From: DAOOPX01 sp964653045
GTDB taxonomy: Bacteria > Patescibacteriota > Microgenomatia > UBA1400 > PJMF01
Direction: 5' to 3'
NCBI GenBank assembly: GCA_964653045.1
Contig: CAZZBW010000005.1
Location: 1 to 56,120, forward strand
DNA: 56,120 bases
The translations under genes and the position numbers were made by a program. Of the stretch, positions 33,970 through 41,281 are shown one piece after another; the first letter of the stretch is position 1; each line of letters opens with the position of its first letter. Under the pieces are notes generated by a model. That model was not told the origin of the DNA. It made no database searches and saw nothing but the letters and a program-made list of their open reading frames with translations.

Positions 33970-34183
33970 TAATTGATTTAAACAAAATAAAATCTGGTGT
34001 TAATAACTTTGGTGAATAAGTCAAAATTTGAAATTATCGGGTTTCTTTCCCACAGCCCATCACAGTGCGCCCACGGGATATAAATACTTTAATCACCCAG
34101 TTATCAACAGCAAACGCAATCTGGGTGCCCGTTTGCTTATCCACAAACCGGCACCCACCTACTACAATAACAACTAATTCTTT
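33970..34183. other. Probable chromosomal replication origin (oriC) between dnaA and dnaN
   Basis: The 214-nt gap holds a perfect DnaA box TTATCCACA (34137-34145) and three near-matches: TTATCAACA (34101-34109), and on the minus strand TTATTCACC (34019-34011) and TTATTAACA (34006-33998). AT-rich stretches precede them (33970-34050). Nested inverted repeats flank the boxes: CACCCAG/CTGGGTG (34094-34100, 34121-34127) and TGGGTGCC/GGCACCCA (34122-34129, 34150-34157). The plus strand changes from C-rich on the left to G-rich on the right. TACAAT (34163-34168) may be the dnaN -10. Confidence 0.75.
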
Positions 34184-35299
34184 ATGAAATTATTAGTACA
34201 ACAGCAAGACCTGTTAAAAACTTTAGACGTTGCTAGTAAGTCAATTATCAATAGTCCCCCGCTACCCATACTCAGTTCTGTTTTACTTAATACCAGAGAT
34301 TCTTTTCTTACAATTTCTGCAACCGACCTATATTTTGGAGTAACTGCCTCTCTCAAAGTAACAGTGGAAAAACAAGGATCAGTAGCAGTTCTGGGTAAAG
34401 AGTTTAAACAAATTATCGCTGGCCTAGACCCAGGACCAGTTACTCTTGAAAAACAACAAAACACACTAATCATAATCTCAAAGGGAGCGAGGTTTGAGCT
34501 CCAAATAGATAGCGGCGAGTTTCCCAGCTTTCCCAAGAAGCCAGAGCAACAGTACTTATTAAAAGCGGAAAGCTTGAAGAAAATTAATCAATTTGTCGTT
34601 AGTAGTGCTTCAAATGACCAAACTAGACCAGTATTAACCTGTGTGCTGCTATCTCAGATTGACAACTCGTGCTACGCCATCGCTACTGACGGTTTTAGAC
34701 TATCACGGCTTGAAATTGATGAGGTTTTCACAGAGTTCGGCGAGATTCTTTTTCCAGCCAAGGCTTTAGCTGAACTTTATAAAGTAGCTAGCTCGGAAAA
34801 TGTAAAAACTATCTCTCTCTCAATTTCTGAGGAAGCCAAACAAGTGGTGGCGAGTATTGCTGGGTTTGATTTTTATATTCGTTTGATTGAGGGTGAGTTT
34901 CCGCCTTACCAAAAAATTATCCCCCAATCTAGCAGCACCTCAGCTTTAGTTGATGCCGAGGAGCTAGAGAAAAACCTCAAGCGGGCGTTGATCTTTAGTG
35001 ATAAATCTCAGTCAATTACGCAGCTAATTATTCAAAACGACCAAGTGGAGATTAAGGCCGCCTCCCCCAACCTTGGCTCTTTTCACACCGCTATAGAAGG
35101 TGTTAAAACTACTGGGCAAGAAAACCAGATTGCATTTAACACACAATATATTTTAGACATAGTCCGCGCCATTCGGGAGTTAGGTAAAGCAGATCAAACA
35201 ATTAAGTTAGAAATGAGTGACCCAATGAAGCCCGCCGTTTTATCTTGTGACAACGTGTCTGGGTTTATTTATGTTGTTATGCCTTTCAGAATTAATTAA
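34184..35299 (+). CDS. dnaN: DNA polymerase III sliding clamp (beta subunit)
   Basis: 371 residues, the usual length for three clamp domains. Typical motifs are present: the N-terminal PLPILSSVLL (about 25-34), RPVLTCVLL (about 147-155), ATDGFRLSR (about 166-174), the EGEFPPYQKIIP segment (about 235-246), and the C-terminal DPMKPAVLSCDNVSGFIYVVMPFRI that forms part of the partner-binding pocket. It follows dnaA across the origin region and precedes rpmH. Confidence 0.97.
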   Translation: MKLLVQQQDLLKTLDVASKSIINSPPLPILSSVLLNTRDSFLTISATDLYFGVTASLKVTVEKQGSVAVLGKEFKQIIAGLDPGPVTLEKQQNTLIIISKGARFELQIDSGEFPSFPKKPEQQYLLKAESLKKINQFVVSSASNDQTRPVLTCVLLSQIDNSCYAIATDGFRLSRLEIDEVFTEFGEILFPAKALAELYKVASSENVKTISLSISEEAKQVVASIAGFDFYIRLIEGEFPPYQKIIPQSSSTSALVDAEELEKNLKRALIFSDKSQSITQLIIQNDQVEIKAASPNLGSFHTAIEGVKTTGQENQIAFNTQYILDIVRAIRELGKADQTIKLEMSDPMKPAVLSCDNVSGFIYVVMPFRIN

Positions 35300-35315
35300 G
35301 TATTATTTAAGATGA

Positions 35316-35321
35316 TATAAT
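35316..35321 (+). promoter_or_regulatory. -10 box of rpmH (leaderless type)
   Basis: TATAAT ends 8 nt before the rpmH ATG at 35330, leaving no room for a ribosome-binding site. Confidence 0.65.
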
Positions 35322-35329
35322 GCCCGCCT

Positions 35330-35479
35330 ATGACAAAAAGAACTTGGAACCCAAAAAAGAAAAAACGGATTAGAACTCATGGTTTTATGAAGAGAATGGA
35401 GAGCGTTTCTGGCAGAAACGTTCTCAAGAGGAGACGTTCAAAAGGAAGAGCCAAGCTGGCTGTGGCTAAGGTAAGATAA
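35330..35479 (+). CDS. rpmH: Large ribosomal subunit protein bL34
   Basis: 49-residue basic protein read directly from the sequence: it begins MTKRTWNPKKKKR, continues with THGFMKRM and SGRNVLKRRRSKGRAKLAV, and ends KVR. These are the classic bL34 features. It sits in the conserved origin-side ribosomal/membrane cluster. yidD starts 1 nt after its stop; the rnpA gene that normally follows rpmH is absent. Confidence 0.95.
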   Translation: MTKRTWNPKKKKRIRTHGFMKRMESVSGRNVLKRRRSKGRAKLAVAKVR

Positions 35480-35480
35480 G

Positions 35481-35696
35481 ATGACCAACTTGAAAAAAAA
35501 ACTGCCTAGTTTATTGAGTAAGAGTTGGTTGCTTTTTAATTCATTGAGGAAAACATTGGTGGTGACCACATTTGGATTTTACAGTGGTTGTAAGCACAAA
35601 CCGAGTTGTAGTCAATATACTTTCGAACAGATTAAAAATAGGGGTTTAATTACCGGAGGCTTCGGGGGACTCAAGCGGATCCTCAGCTGCTATTAA
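35481..35696 (+). CDS. yidD: Membrane protein insertion efficiency factor YidD
   Basis: 71 residues. The diagnostic pattern GCKHKPSCSQYTFEQI (about 36-51) and the end GGLKRILSCY are visible; in most homologues the motif reads CRFxPSCSxYxxEAI. YidD assists YidC in inserting membrane proteins. It starts 1 nt after rpmH and ends 3 nt before yidC. The N-terminal 30 residues are basic and amphipathic. Confidence 0.93.
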   Translation: MTNLKKKLPSLLSKSWLLFNSLRKTLVVTTFGFYSGCKHKPSCSQYTFEQIKNRGLITGGFGGLKRILSCY

Positions 35697-35699
35697 ATT

Positions 35700-36422
35700 A
35701 TGTTAAATCAAATCGTTTTAGACTCCCTACTCTGGCTGACACAATTTACCAACAACCTCGGTCTGTCAATTGTGGTGTTTACAATCATAATTAAACTAGT
35801 TTTGATCCCCATTACTCAAAAATCAGTCGAGTCGGCTCAGCAAATGAAGGAGTTGGCGCCAGAACTAAAAAAACTTCAAAAAAAATACCCCAAAAACCCA
35901 AAGGCCCTTCAGGCAGCGCAGTTGGCGCTATATAAACAACACAACATCAATCCTATTGCTGGTTGTCTCCCCCAGTTGATTCAGATTGGTTTATTGATAG
36001 TTTTATACCGAGCACTTATCAACTTTTTTGATCAAGTGGGCAACGGCAGTTCTGGATATGACCTAAATTTTTTGTGGATGGATATTTCTCAACCAGACAA
36101 GTTGTTTATTTTGCCGATTGTGGTGGGCGTGGTTCAACTCGGTCTATCCTGGTTGATGAGTTGGGGTGAAAATAAACCAAAAACTGATAAAGTTGTCTTG
36201 GAAAAGAAGAAAACAGAAAAAGAGCCCCCCGCAAACAACTTTGCTGATTCGATGGTGCAGATGCAGAAGCAGATGTTGTATATCATGCCGGTCATGACCA
36301 GCTTAATTGCCTTGAGCTTGCCATCAGGACTAATCCTCTATTGGTTATTTAGCTCACTATTTACTCTTGGACAACAAGCCTATGTTATGCGTAATAAAAT
36401 AATACAGAGGTTTAAGCTATGA
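35700..36422 (+). CDS. yidC: Membrane protein insertase YidC/Oxa1 family
   Basis: 240 residues, the short Gram-positive/Oxa1-type form without the large periplasmic domain. Five hydrophobic segments are seen: about 5-35, 85-105, 130-155, 200-215 and 218-232. The cytoplasmic hairpin after the first helix is Lys-rich (KELAPELKKLQKKYPKNPKALQ), as usual. The sequence NINPIAGCLPQLIQIGLLIVLY is typical. The stop codon overlaps the start of khpB by 4 nt. Confidence 0.95.
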   Translation: MLNQIVLDSLLWLTQFTNNLGLSIVVFTIIIKLVLIPITQKSVESAQQMKELAPELKKLQKKYPKNPKALQAAQLALYKQHNINPIAGCLPQLIQIGLLIVLYRALINFFDQVGNGSSGYDLNFLWMDISQPDKLFILPIVVGVVQLGLSWLMSWGENKPKTDKVVLEKKKTEKEPPANNFADSMVQMQKQMLYIMPVMTSLIALSLPSGLILYWLFSSLFTLGQQAYVMRNKIIQRFKL

Positions 36423-36880
36423 AACCAATCAAGTTTATTGAACAATTGTTTGAGCAATTGGGGGTTGAAGTTATCTCCATGGAGGCAGTTGAAAATGAAT
36501 CAGAGTTGGTTTTTAAGTTGAGCGTGGGTGAGGAAGAAGCGGGCTTGGTTTTGGGTTCGCGCGCGGCCGGAGTTGACGCCATTCAGCGCGTGATCCGCGT
36601 AATCTTTGGTCAAGATTATCCTGATAAAAAACTGTATGTTGATATTAATGATTACCGCGATCAACGAAGCAAGAAGATTATTGAGTTAGTTCACTCCATT
36701 GCCACGACGGTTCAGAGCTCTAGAGAGCCATCAATGATTAATCAATACCTGTCCCCCAGCGAGCGATTCATAGTCCACAAAACTATGTCTGAAAACCCAG
36801 ATTACAGCACACTTGAAAGTTACTCAGTTGGAGAGGGTGTGGGTCGCAGAGTGGTTATTCAACTCAAATCAAAGGCTTAA
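36419..36880 (+). CDS. khpB: RNA-binding protein KhpB/Jag (KH-R3H)
   Basis: 153 residues: a KH domain (about 25-85; its GxxG-like loop is replaced by LGSRAAG) and an R3H domain (about 86-150, with SREPSMINQYLSPSERFIVHK and GVGRRVVIQL). The long N-terminal Jag domain found in Firmicutes is missing. Homologues bind RNA and affect cell-wall synthesis and division. Its start overlaps yidC by 4 nt, matching the conserved yidC-jag pairing. Confidence 0.9.
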   Translation: MKPIKFIEQLFEQLGVEVISMEAVENESELVFKLSVGEEEAGLVLGSRAAGVDAIQRVIRVIFGQDYPDKKLYVDINDYRDQRSKKIIELVHSIATTVQSSREPSMINQYLSPSERFIVHKTMSENPDYSTLESYSVGEGVGRRVVIQLKSKA

Positions 36881-36883
36881 TTA

Positions 36884-37315
36884 ATGCCTAAATTAGTACA
36901 AATTTTTACCGATGGAGGTTCGAGAGGAAATCCTGGAAACTCTGCGATTGGGGTGTGGGTGGTTGAAGACCAACAACCCAGTTATTCCCACTCAGAGTTT
37001 ATTGGTGTTGCTACCAATAATGTCGCTGAGTACAAAGCCCTTTTACACTCACTCAATTGGGTGAATGAGTGGTTTACTCAGCCGACCGAGTTGGAGTGGT
37101 TACTCGATTCATTGTTGGTGGTGAATCAGGTGAATGGCGCGTGGAAAATTAAGGATTTGGAACTCAAGAAGTTGGCTGCCTTGTGTGCAACAAAACTAAA
37201 AATACTAAAAGATCGAGGTTTTAATTATCGGATTAAATATATTCCTAGGGAAGAAAACCACGCTGCAGATGCATTGGTTAATCAAGCCCTTGATCAACTA
37301 CCCCACTCAGTCTAA
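36884..37315 (+). CDS. Ribonuclease H-like protein
   Basis: 143 residues with the RNase HI fold and catalytic acids in order: Asp in FTDGGSRGNPG (about residue 10), Glu in NNVAEYKAL (about 49), Asp in WLLDSLLVVNQ (about 72) and Asp in ENHAADALVNQA (about 130). It should cut the RNA strand of RNA-DNA hybrids. The shortened form lacks the basic handle helix of E. coli RnhA and is closer to the RnhA-like proteins common in Gram-positive bacteria. It starts 3 nt after khpB. Confidence 0.9.
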   Translation: MPKLVQIFTDGGSRGNPGNSAIGVWVVEDQQPSYSHSEFIGVATNNVAEYKALLHSLNWVNEWFTQPTELEWLLDSLLVVNQVNGAWKIKDLELKKLAALCATKLKILKDRGFNYRIKYIPREENHAADALVNQALDQLPHSV

Positions 37316-37333
37316 GATTGGGGTAGTGATTAT

Positions 37334-40123
37334 ATGAAAACTGCCCCCACCCCATCTCAACCACTTGTCTTATTTGTTGGCTTTCCTCTCCAGACTCAAG
37401 TGCTTATTCAAACCCACTTGGGAAATGGAATTAACTTGACCTTCATCGATTGGGGTCAAGAAATAAATAACTCAATCTCCGAACAAGATTGGTATAAAGT
37501 TGTATTTTTTATTAATCCACTAAAACCTGAAGAGATCAAAACTGAGCTTTCGGGCATCAATCTTGGCAAAGCCAACATTACGGTGTTTTCCCCCTTCCTG
37601 GTGGGATTTAATATCAACCCCGGAGAAGAAAACAATCAGATTTTGAACAACTGGGAAGAACTTCTTTCTCATCAAAGAAGGGGAATTGCCCAAATTGTTG
37701 ATCGGTTTTCATCCGCGAGGCTGATCTTTTTTGACGGACTGAGTTTGATGGGTTACCCCACCTCTCTCCCCCACCTACTTTTCTCAAGAAGTGAGGTTGG
37801 GGCTGTGTTTGACGTAACCCCAGCCAATCAAACCATTTCAATAATTTTTGAAGAAGATTTCTCTCAAGTAGTTGCTGATTTTGTCAAGAAACCCCACCGA
37901 GCTGAAAACATTATTGTCCGCTCCCAACCACAGGGCGTTAATTATGTTGTTAGACATCTGGTCAACATATATCAACAACTTTATCAACAAACACTCACCC
38001 CCACCCACTTGGCTATTAAATTAGTTGATGAACTAGAGCTTGATTGCGATGTAATCATAATTGGCAAAAAAGATGGTAAGTTAAGTTACTCAAGACTATA
38101 TGATGGCGGTTTTTTCAAAACCGCCATCCTTCTAAATCGAGAAAAACTCGAAGAACAGCAGCAAAAAATCGAAAGGGGGGTATCTAAGAAAAAAAACACT
38201 GGGTTTGAGCCCGATTTGCACCAGTTGTTCTCTACCTCCCGATCTGTTCAAAAAAAGGGATTTATTGACACAGTAATTGAGACCGAGAGGAAGTTTTCAA
38301 AAAAAAATACCAGCCAGAAAATATTTTTTGCTGGTGGTGTAATTAGTGCCCTAATAGCTGTTTATATAATTTTTTTGGCGGGTAGGTTTTATTTTTCCTA
38401 TCAGGCTTTTTATGCTGAAGCAAAAAAAGCCACAACCGACGCCTTGGTACAACGACAGATTGAGCCCGAGGTATGGGATGGCTTATCTAAAAAAAACCAA
38501 CAAATGGTTGGGGCGATACATAGTTGGGGCAACGTGGTATCTCACCCGCTTTTGGACCAAGCAGAGCTGTTAAATAAGGGTTTAAATCAATTGCGCGAGT
38601 ATCAAAACTTACTTGGTCAGTACCAAAGTAAGCAGGAGTTTTTATGGCAGTATGTCTTGGCCCAAAACCAAGAGGATTTCTTTCAACTAACTGAAGATTT
38701 AATCCAAGTGGAAGTTGAGTTGAGCGGCGCTGAGGACGAGCTTTCGCTCAGTCTTGATCAGCTGGGATTTTTTTCTGAGGAGTCAGTTGTGCACGAAAGT
38801 TTTCGTAAAGATGTTGAAAAGCGAAAAAAATCCAACAGTTTGTTTCAGTTATTCTATCCCCACCTATCTGAGCTACTTGGCTTTACAGGGCAAAAAAATT
38901 ACCTAATATTATTTCAAGACTCGGCGGAGTTGCGTCCCAGCGGAGGATTTATTGGTGCCGCGGCAGTAATTAGGGTCAGGGATGGGCAGATTGTTTCTTT
39001 TGTGAGTTGGCCTAGTCACGAGCTTAGTCGGATGGTGGAAGGAAATGTTTCTCCCCCACCGGAGTTAGAGCAGTTATTAAATGAAAAAAACTGGTTTTTT
39101 CATGATAGTAATTGGGGTGCAGATTACCCCACCACAGCCAAAACAATCGCTTGGTTTATCGAGAAGGGGGCTGGTTTTGCTCCCGATGGCGTGATCGGTT
39201 TGACCACTCGGAGTATTGGAGAACTTTTGGATGAGGTTGAGGGGGTTGAGTTAAGTTCATTAAATGAGGTGATTAGTCAAGATAACTTGGTCGACAAACA
39301 GGCATTTTATTCAGAAAAGGGGGTGGTAGAGTTGCAAAACTTCACCTCTGCCCTACTGGCTGGGATAATTGAAAAATCACTTTCTCAAACTCCGCAGAGT
39401 TTTGCTGACTTGCTTAGAGAAGTCGTCAATCAACTAGACACTGGGAGTACTCAATTTTGGATGAAAAATCCTGAGTTAGAACAAACCGCGGCAGCGGTTG
39501 GTTGGTCTGGGGCAATTGTTCCCACTGGTTGCTTGTCTCAGTTTACAACCAACTACTGTGTGGGTGATTATATTTATCAAGTTGAAGCGAATGTGGGAAT
39601 AAATCGTGTCAACCGCTTTATCAAAAGCGAAATTGCAGATTCGATTTCGCTTGAATCTGATCGAGTAAATAGAACAAGGAGAATCTCTTGGGAGAATACG
39701 GCCACAACTAACTTGTGGCCAAGTGGTACCTACAAAGCTTATGTTAGGTGGTACTTGCCCAAAGAAGCATTGTTTGGGGATTTATTAATCAATGGCCGTT
39801 CGGTAGTTGCTGATGGCGTGCGGACCTACTCCGAACACGACAAGTTGGTGGTGGCGGTCTTAATCGAAGTGCCAATCGGTCAAAAAGTTGAAGTTGAGCT
39901 AAGTTATTTTGTCAATTTCACTTGGGAGGAATCAGTGAGCTATATGTTAAATAACCAACTTCAGTCTGGAAGAGATACAACTGGTTATCAAGTCCTTCTC
40001 TCCTTTCCAAAAGACCGAAAGCCCGGTAAAATTACTCCCCAACCCAGTTCTCAAGCGGATGGCGAAATAAATTTTGCATTTGCGAGCGAAGGAGACAAAA
40101 TAATCGGTGTGTTATTTGAGTAA
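37334..40123 (+). CDS. DUF4012 membrane protein with a sugar-epimerase-like N-terminal half
   Basis: 929 residues. A cytoplasmic N-terminal half (about 1-325) of alpha/beta character includes FFDGLSLMGYPTSLPHLLFS; a possible Rossmann-like relation is uncertain. One membrane helix follows (about 330-352), then a coiled segment (about 355-490) and the DUF4012 domain (about 520-900). The latter begins with LILFQDSAELRPSGGFIGA, the hallmark of this family of unknown function, found in Actinobacteria and CPR. The extracellular orientation follows from the single helix. The gene starts 18 nt after the RNase H gene. A 12-bp perfect hairpin lies at 38102-38128. Confidence 0.8.
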   Translation: MKTAPTPSQPLVLFVGFPLQTQVLIQTHLGNGINLTFIDWGQEINNSISEQDWYKVVFFINPLKPEEIKTELSGINLGKANITVFSPFLVGFNINPGEENNQILNNWEELLSHQRRGIAQIVDRFSSARLIFFDGLSLMGYPTSLPHLLFSRSEVGAVFDVTPANQTISIIFEEDFSQVVADFVKKPHRAENIIVRSQPQGVNYVVRHLVNIYQQLYQQTLTPTHLAIKLVDELELDCDVIIIGKKDGKLSYSRLYDGGFFKTAILLNREKLEEQQQKIERGVSKKKNTGFEPDLHQLFSTSRSVQKKGFIDTVIETERKFSKKNTSQKIFFAGGVISALIAVYIIFLAGRFYFSYQAFYAEAKKATTDALVQRQIEPEVWDGLSKKNQQMVGAIHSWGNVVSHPLLDQAELLNKGLNQLREYQNLLGQYQSKQEFLWQYVLAQNQEDFFQLTEDLIQVEVELSGAEDELSLSLDQLGFFSEESVVHESFRKDVEKRKKSNSLFQLFYPHLSELLGFTGQKNYLILFQDSAELRPSGGFIGAAAVIRVRDGQIVSFVSWPSHELSRMVEGNVSPPPELEQLLNEKNWFFHDSNWGADYPTTAKTIAWFIEKGAGFAPDGVIGLTTRSIGELLDEVEGVELSSLNEVISQDNLVDKQAFYSEKGVVELQNFTSALLAGIIEKSLSQTPQSFADLLREVVNQLDTGSTQFWMKNPELEQTAAAVGWSGAIVPTGCLSQFTTNYCVGDYIYQVEANVGINRVNRFIKSEIADSISLESDRVNRTRRISWENTATTNLWPSGTYKAYVRWYLPKEALFGDLLINGRSVVADGVRTYSEHDKLVVAVLIEVPIGQKVEVELSYFVNFTWEESVSYMLNNQLQSGRDTTGYQVLLSFPKDRKPGKITPQPSSQADGEINFAFASEGDKIIGVLFE
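38102..38128. repeat. Perfect 12-bp hairpin inside the DUF4012 gene
   Basis: Arms 38102-38113 and 38117-38128, 3-nt loop. Mid-coding, encoding DGGFFKTAI. No T-tract follows the second arm. Confidence 0.9.
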
Positions 40124-40153
40124 GATACTAGTGAATTTTGGCGGAAAGTAAGG

Positions 40154-40183
40154 TATAATCTACCACTTATAAGATACGAAAGG
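40154..40183 (+). promoter_or_regulatory. Promoter and ribosome-binding site of the bL25 gene
   Basis: TATAAT at 40154-40159; AAAGG at 40179-40183, 5 nt before the ATG at 40189. A leader of about 20-25 nt with a ribosome site, in contrast to the leaderless genes nearby. Confidence 0.6.
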
Positions 40184-40188
40184 TCGAC

Positions 40189-40884
40189 ATGATTGATACA
40201 TCAATCTATTTTCACGTGTGTCCAAGGAAAATCTTTGGCAAAAAAGCTAAAAAACTTAAAAACGATAACTTTGTTTTAGCCAATCTTTATGGGTTAAACA
40301 AACCTTCATTAGCCCTTCAGGTCACTCAGGACGAACTGCGTGCTTTGGTAGCCGGTGGCCACGATTCAGGTTTGATTTATGCTGTGATTGACGAGACTAA
40401 GGAGAAAATTCCAGTGTTGGTTGATGAAATTGTCCGTCACTCGACTACAAACGCTCCTCAACACGTCGTGTTACGACGTGTTGATCTGAAGGAAGAGATT
40501 GAGACCGAGGTAAAAATTGTTGTTAACGGAACTTGCGAGGTTGTTGATGCAACTCCGGTTGTAGTGAAAGACTCAGTTGTGATAACTGCCATTCCTAGCA
40601 AAATCCCAGATTTTATAAGTATTGATGTGTCAACTTTGACTGAAGAGGGTCAAAGTATTTTATTAAGTCAACTGAGTTTGCCCGAGGGGGTTAAGCTGGT
40701 ATTGGCCGAAGACGCTGATGATGAGCCAGTGGTGGTGCTACAAACTACCAAGGTCGTTGAGCCGGTTGAACCTGAGCCAGCCGAGGCAGAAGCAGATGTT
40801 GAGGGTGGCGAAGGAGTAGATACTGCCGATCAGGCAGCTGCTTCCACCGAAACCGATGAAAAGGGCGACGCTGGGGAGTCTTAA
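40189..40884 (+). CDS. rplY: Large ribosomal subunit protein bL25 (CTC/TL5 form)
   Basis: 231 residues. The N-terminal 5S rRNA-binding domain (about 1-92) and the C-terminal TL5/CTC beta domain (about 93-185) are both present. Motifs include LYGLNKPSLALQVTQDEL, HSTTNAPQHVVLRRVDL and VVKDSVVITAIPSKIPDFISIDVSTLTEG-like text. A 45-residue acidic tail rich in Glu, Asp and Ala follows, as in many CTC proteins. Stand-alone gene with its own promoter. A 12-bp perfect hairpin lies at 40458-40484. Confidence 0.9.
   Translation: MIDTSIYFHVCPRKIFGKKAKKLKNDNFVLANLYGLNKPSLALQVTQDELRALVAGGHDSGLIYAVIDETKEKIPVLVDEIVRHSTTNAPQHVVLRRVDLKEEIETEVKIVVNGTCEVVDATPVVVKDSVVITAIPSKIPDFISIDVSTLTEEGQSILLSQLSLPEGVKLVLAEDADDEPVVVLQTTKVVEPVEPEPAEAEADVEGGEGVDTADQAAASTETDEKGDAGES
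40458..40484. repeat. Perfect 12-bp hairpin inside the bL25 gene
   Basis: Arms 40458-40469 and 40473-40484, 3-nt loop, encoding PQHVVLRRV. Confidence 0.9.
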
Positions 40885-40906
40885 TCTCAGAAAAAAGACA
40901 GTTAAC

Positions 40907-41266
40907 TCAGGGTGTTTTATCGTTGAGTGCTGCTTTTTGGAGTGATCCAAATTCCAAGTTTTCAATCTGTTGAGTAACTAATGCAGAGTTGGGTTGGAGC
41001 TGTTGAATTTGTTTCCAAGAGGTGAGCAATTTTTCTCGTTGTATTTCATTAAGCATTAGCTTCTGTGGTTGAGTGAAATCCAAATTGATGGGTGTGGTTC
41101 GCTCAATTTTTTCAATTTGAATCAAAAAACTTAGGCTGACGAGAGTGAAAAAGAGTAGAGAAAGGGTGAGTAATTTATATCGGGAAATTAGTTCGCCCAA
41201 CAAAGAGGTAGCTAGTTGTGCCACAGAAACAAGAAAAGACAGATAAAAGCTTAAGTTAAGTTTCAC
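40907..41266 (-). CDS. Small single-helix membrane protein, unknown
   Basis: 119 residues from a GTG start. An amphipathic/hydrophobic N-terminus (about 1-30) and a clear membrane helix (about 31-50, LLTLSLLFFTLVSLSFL) are followed by a polar 68-residue tail, Gln/Leu-rich and probably helical. No family recognised. It follows valS by 15 nt on the same strand, but a TATGAT box (41278-41273) lies 6 nt before the GTG, so it may have its own leaderless transcript. Confidence 0.6.
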   Translation of the reverse strand: MKLNLSFYLSFLVSVAQLATSLLGELISRYKLLTLSLLFFTLVSLSFLIQIEKIERTTPINLDFTQPQKLMLNEIQREKLLTSWKQIQQLQPNSALVTQQIENLEFGSLQKAALNDKTP

Positions 41267-41281
41267 AAGAAAATCATACCA

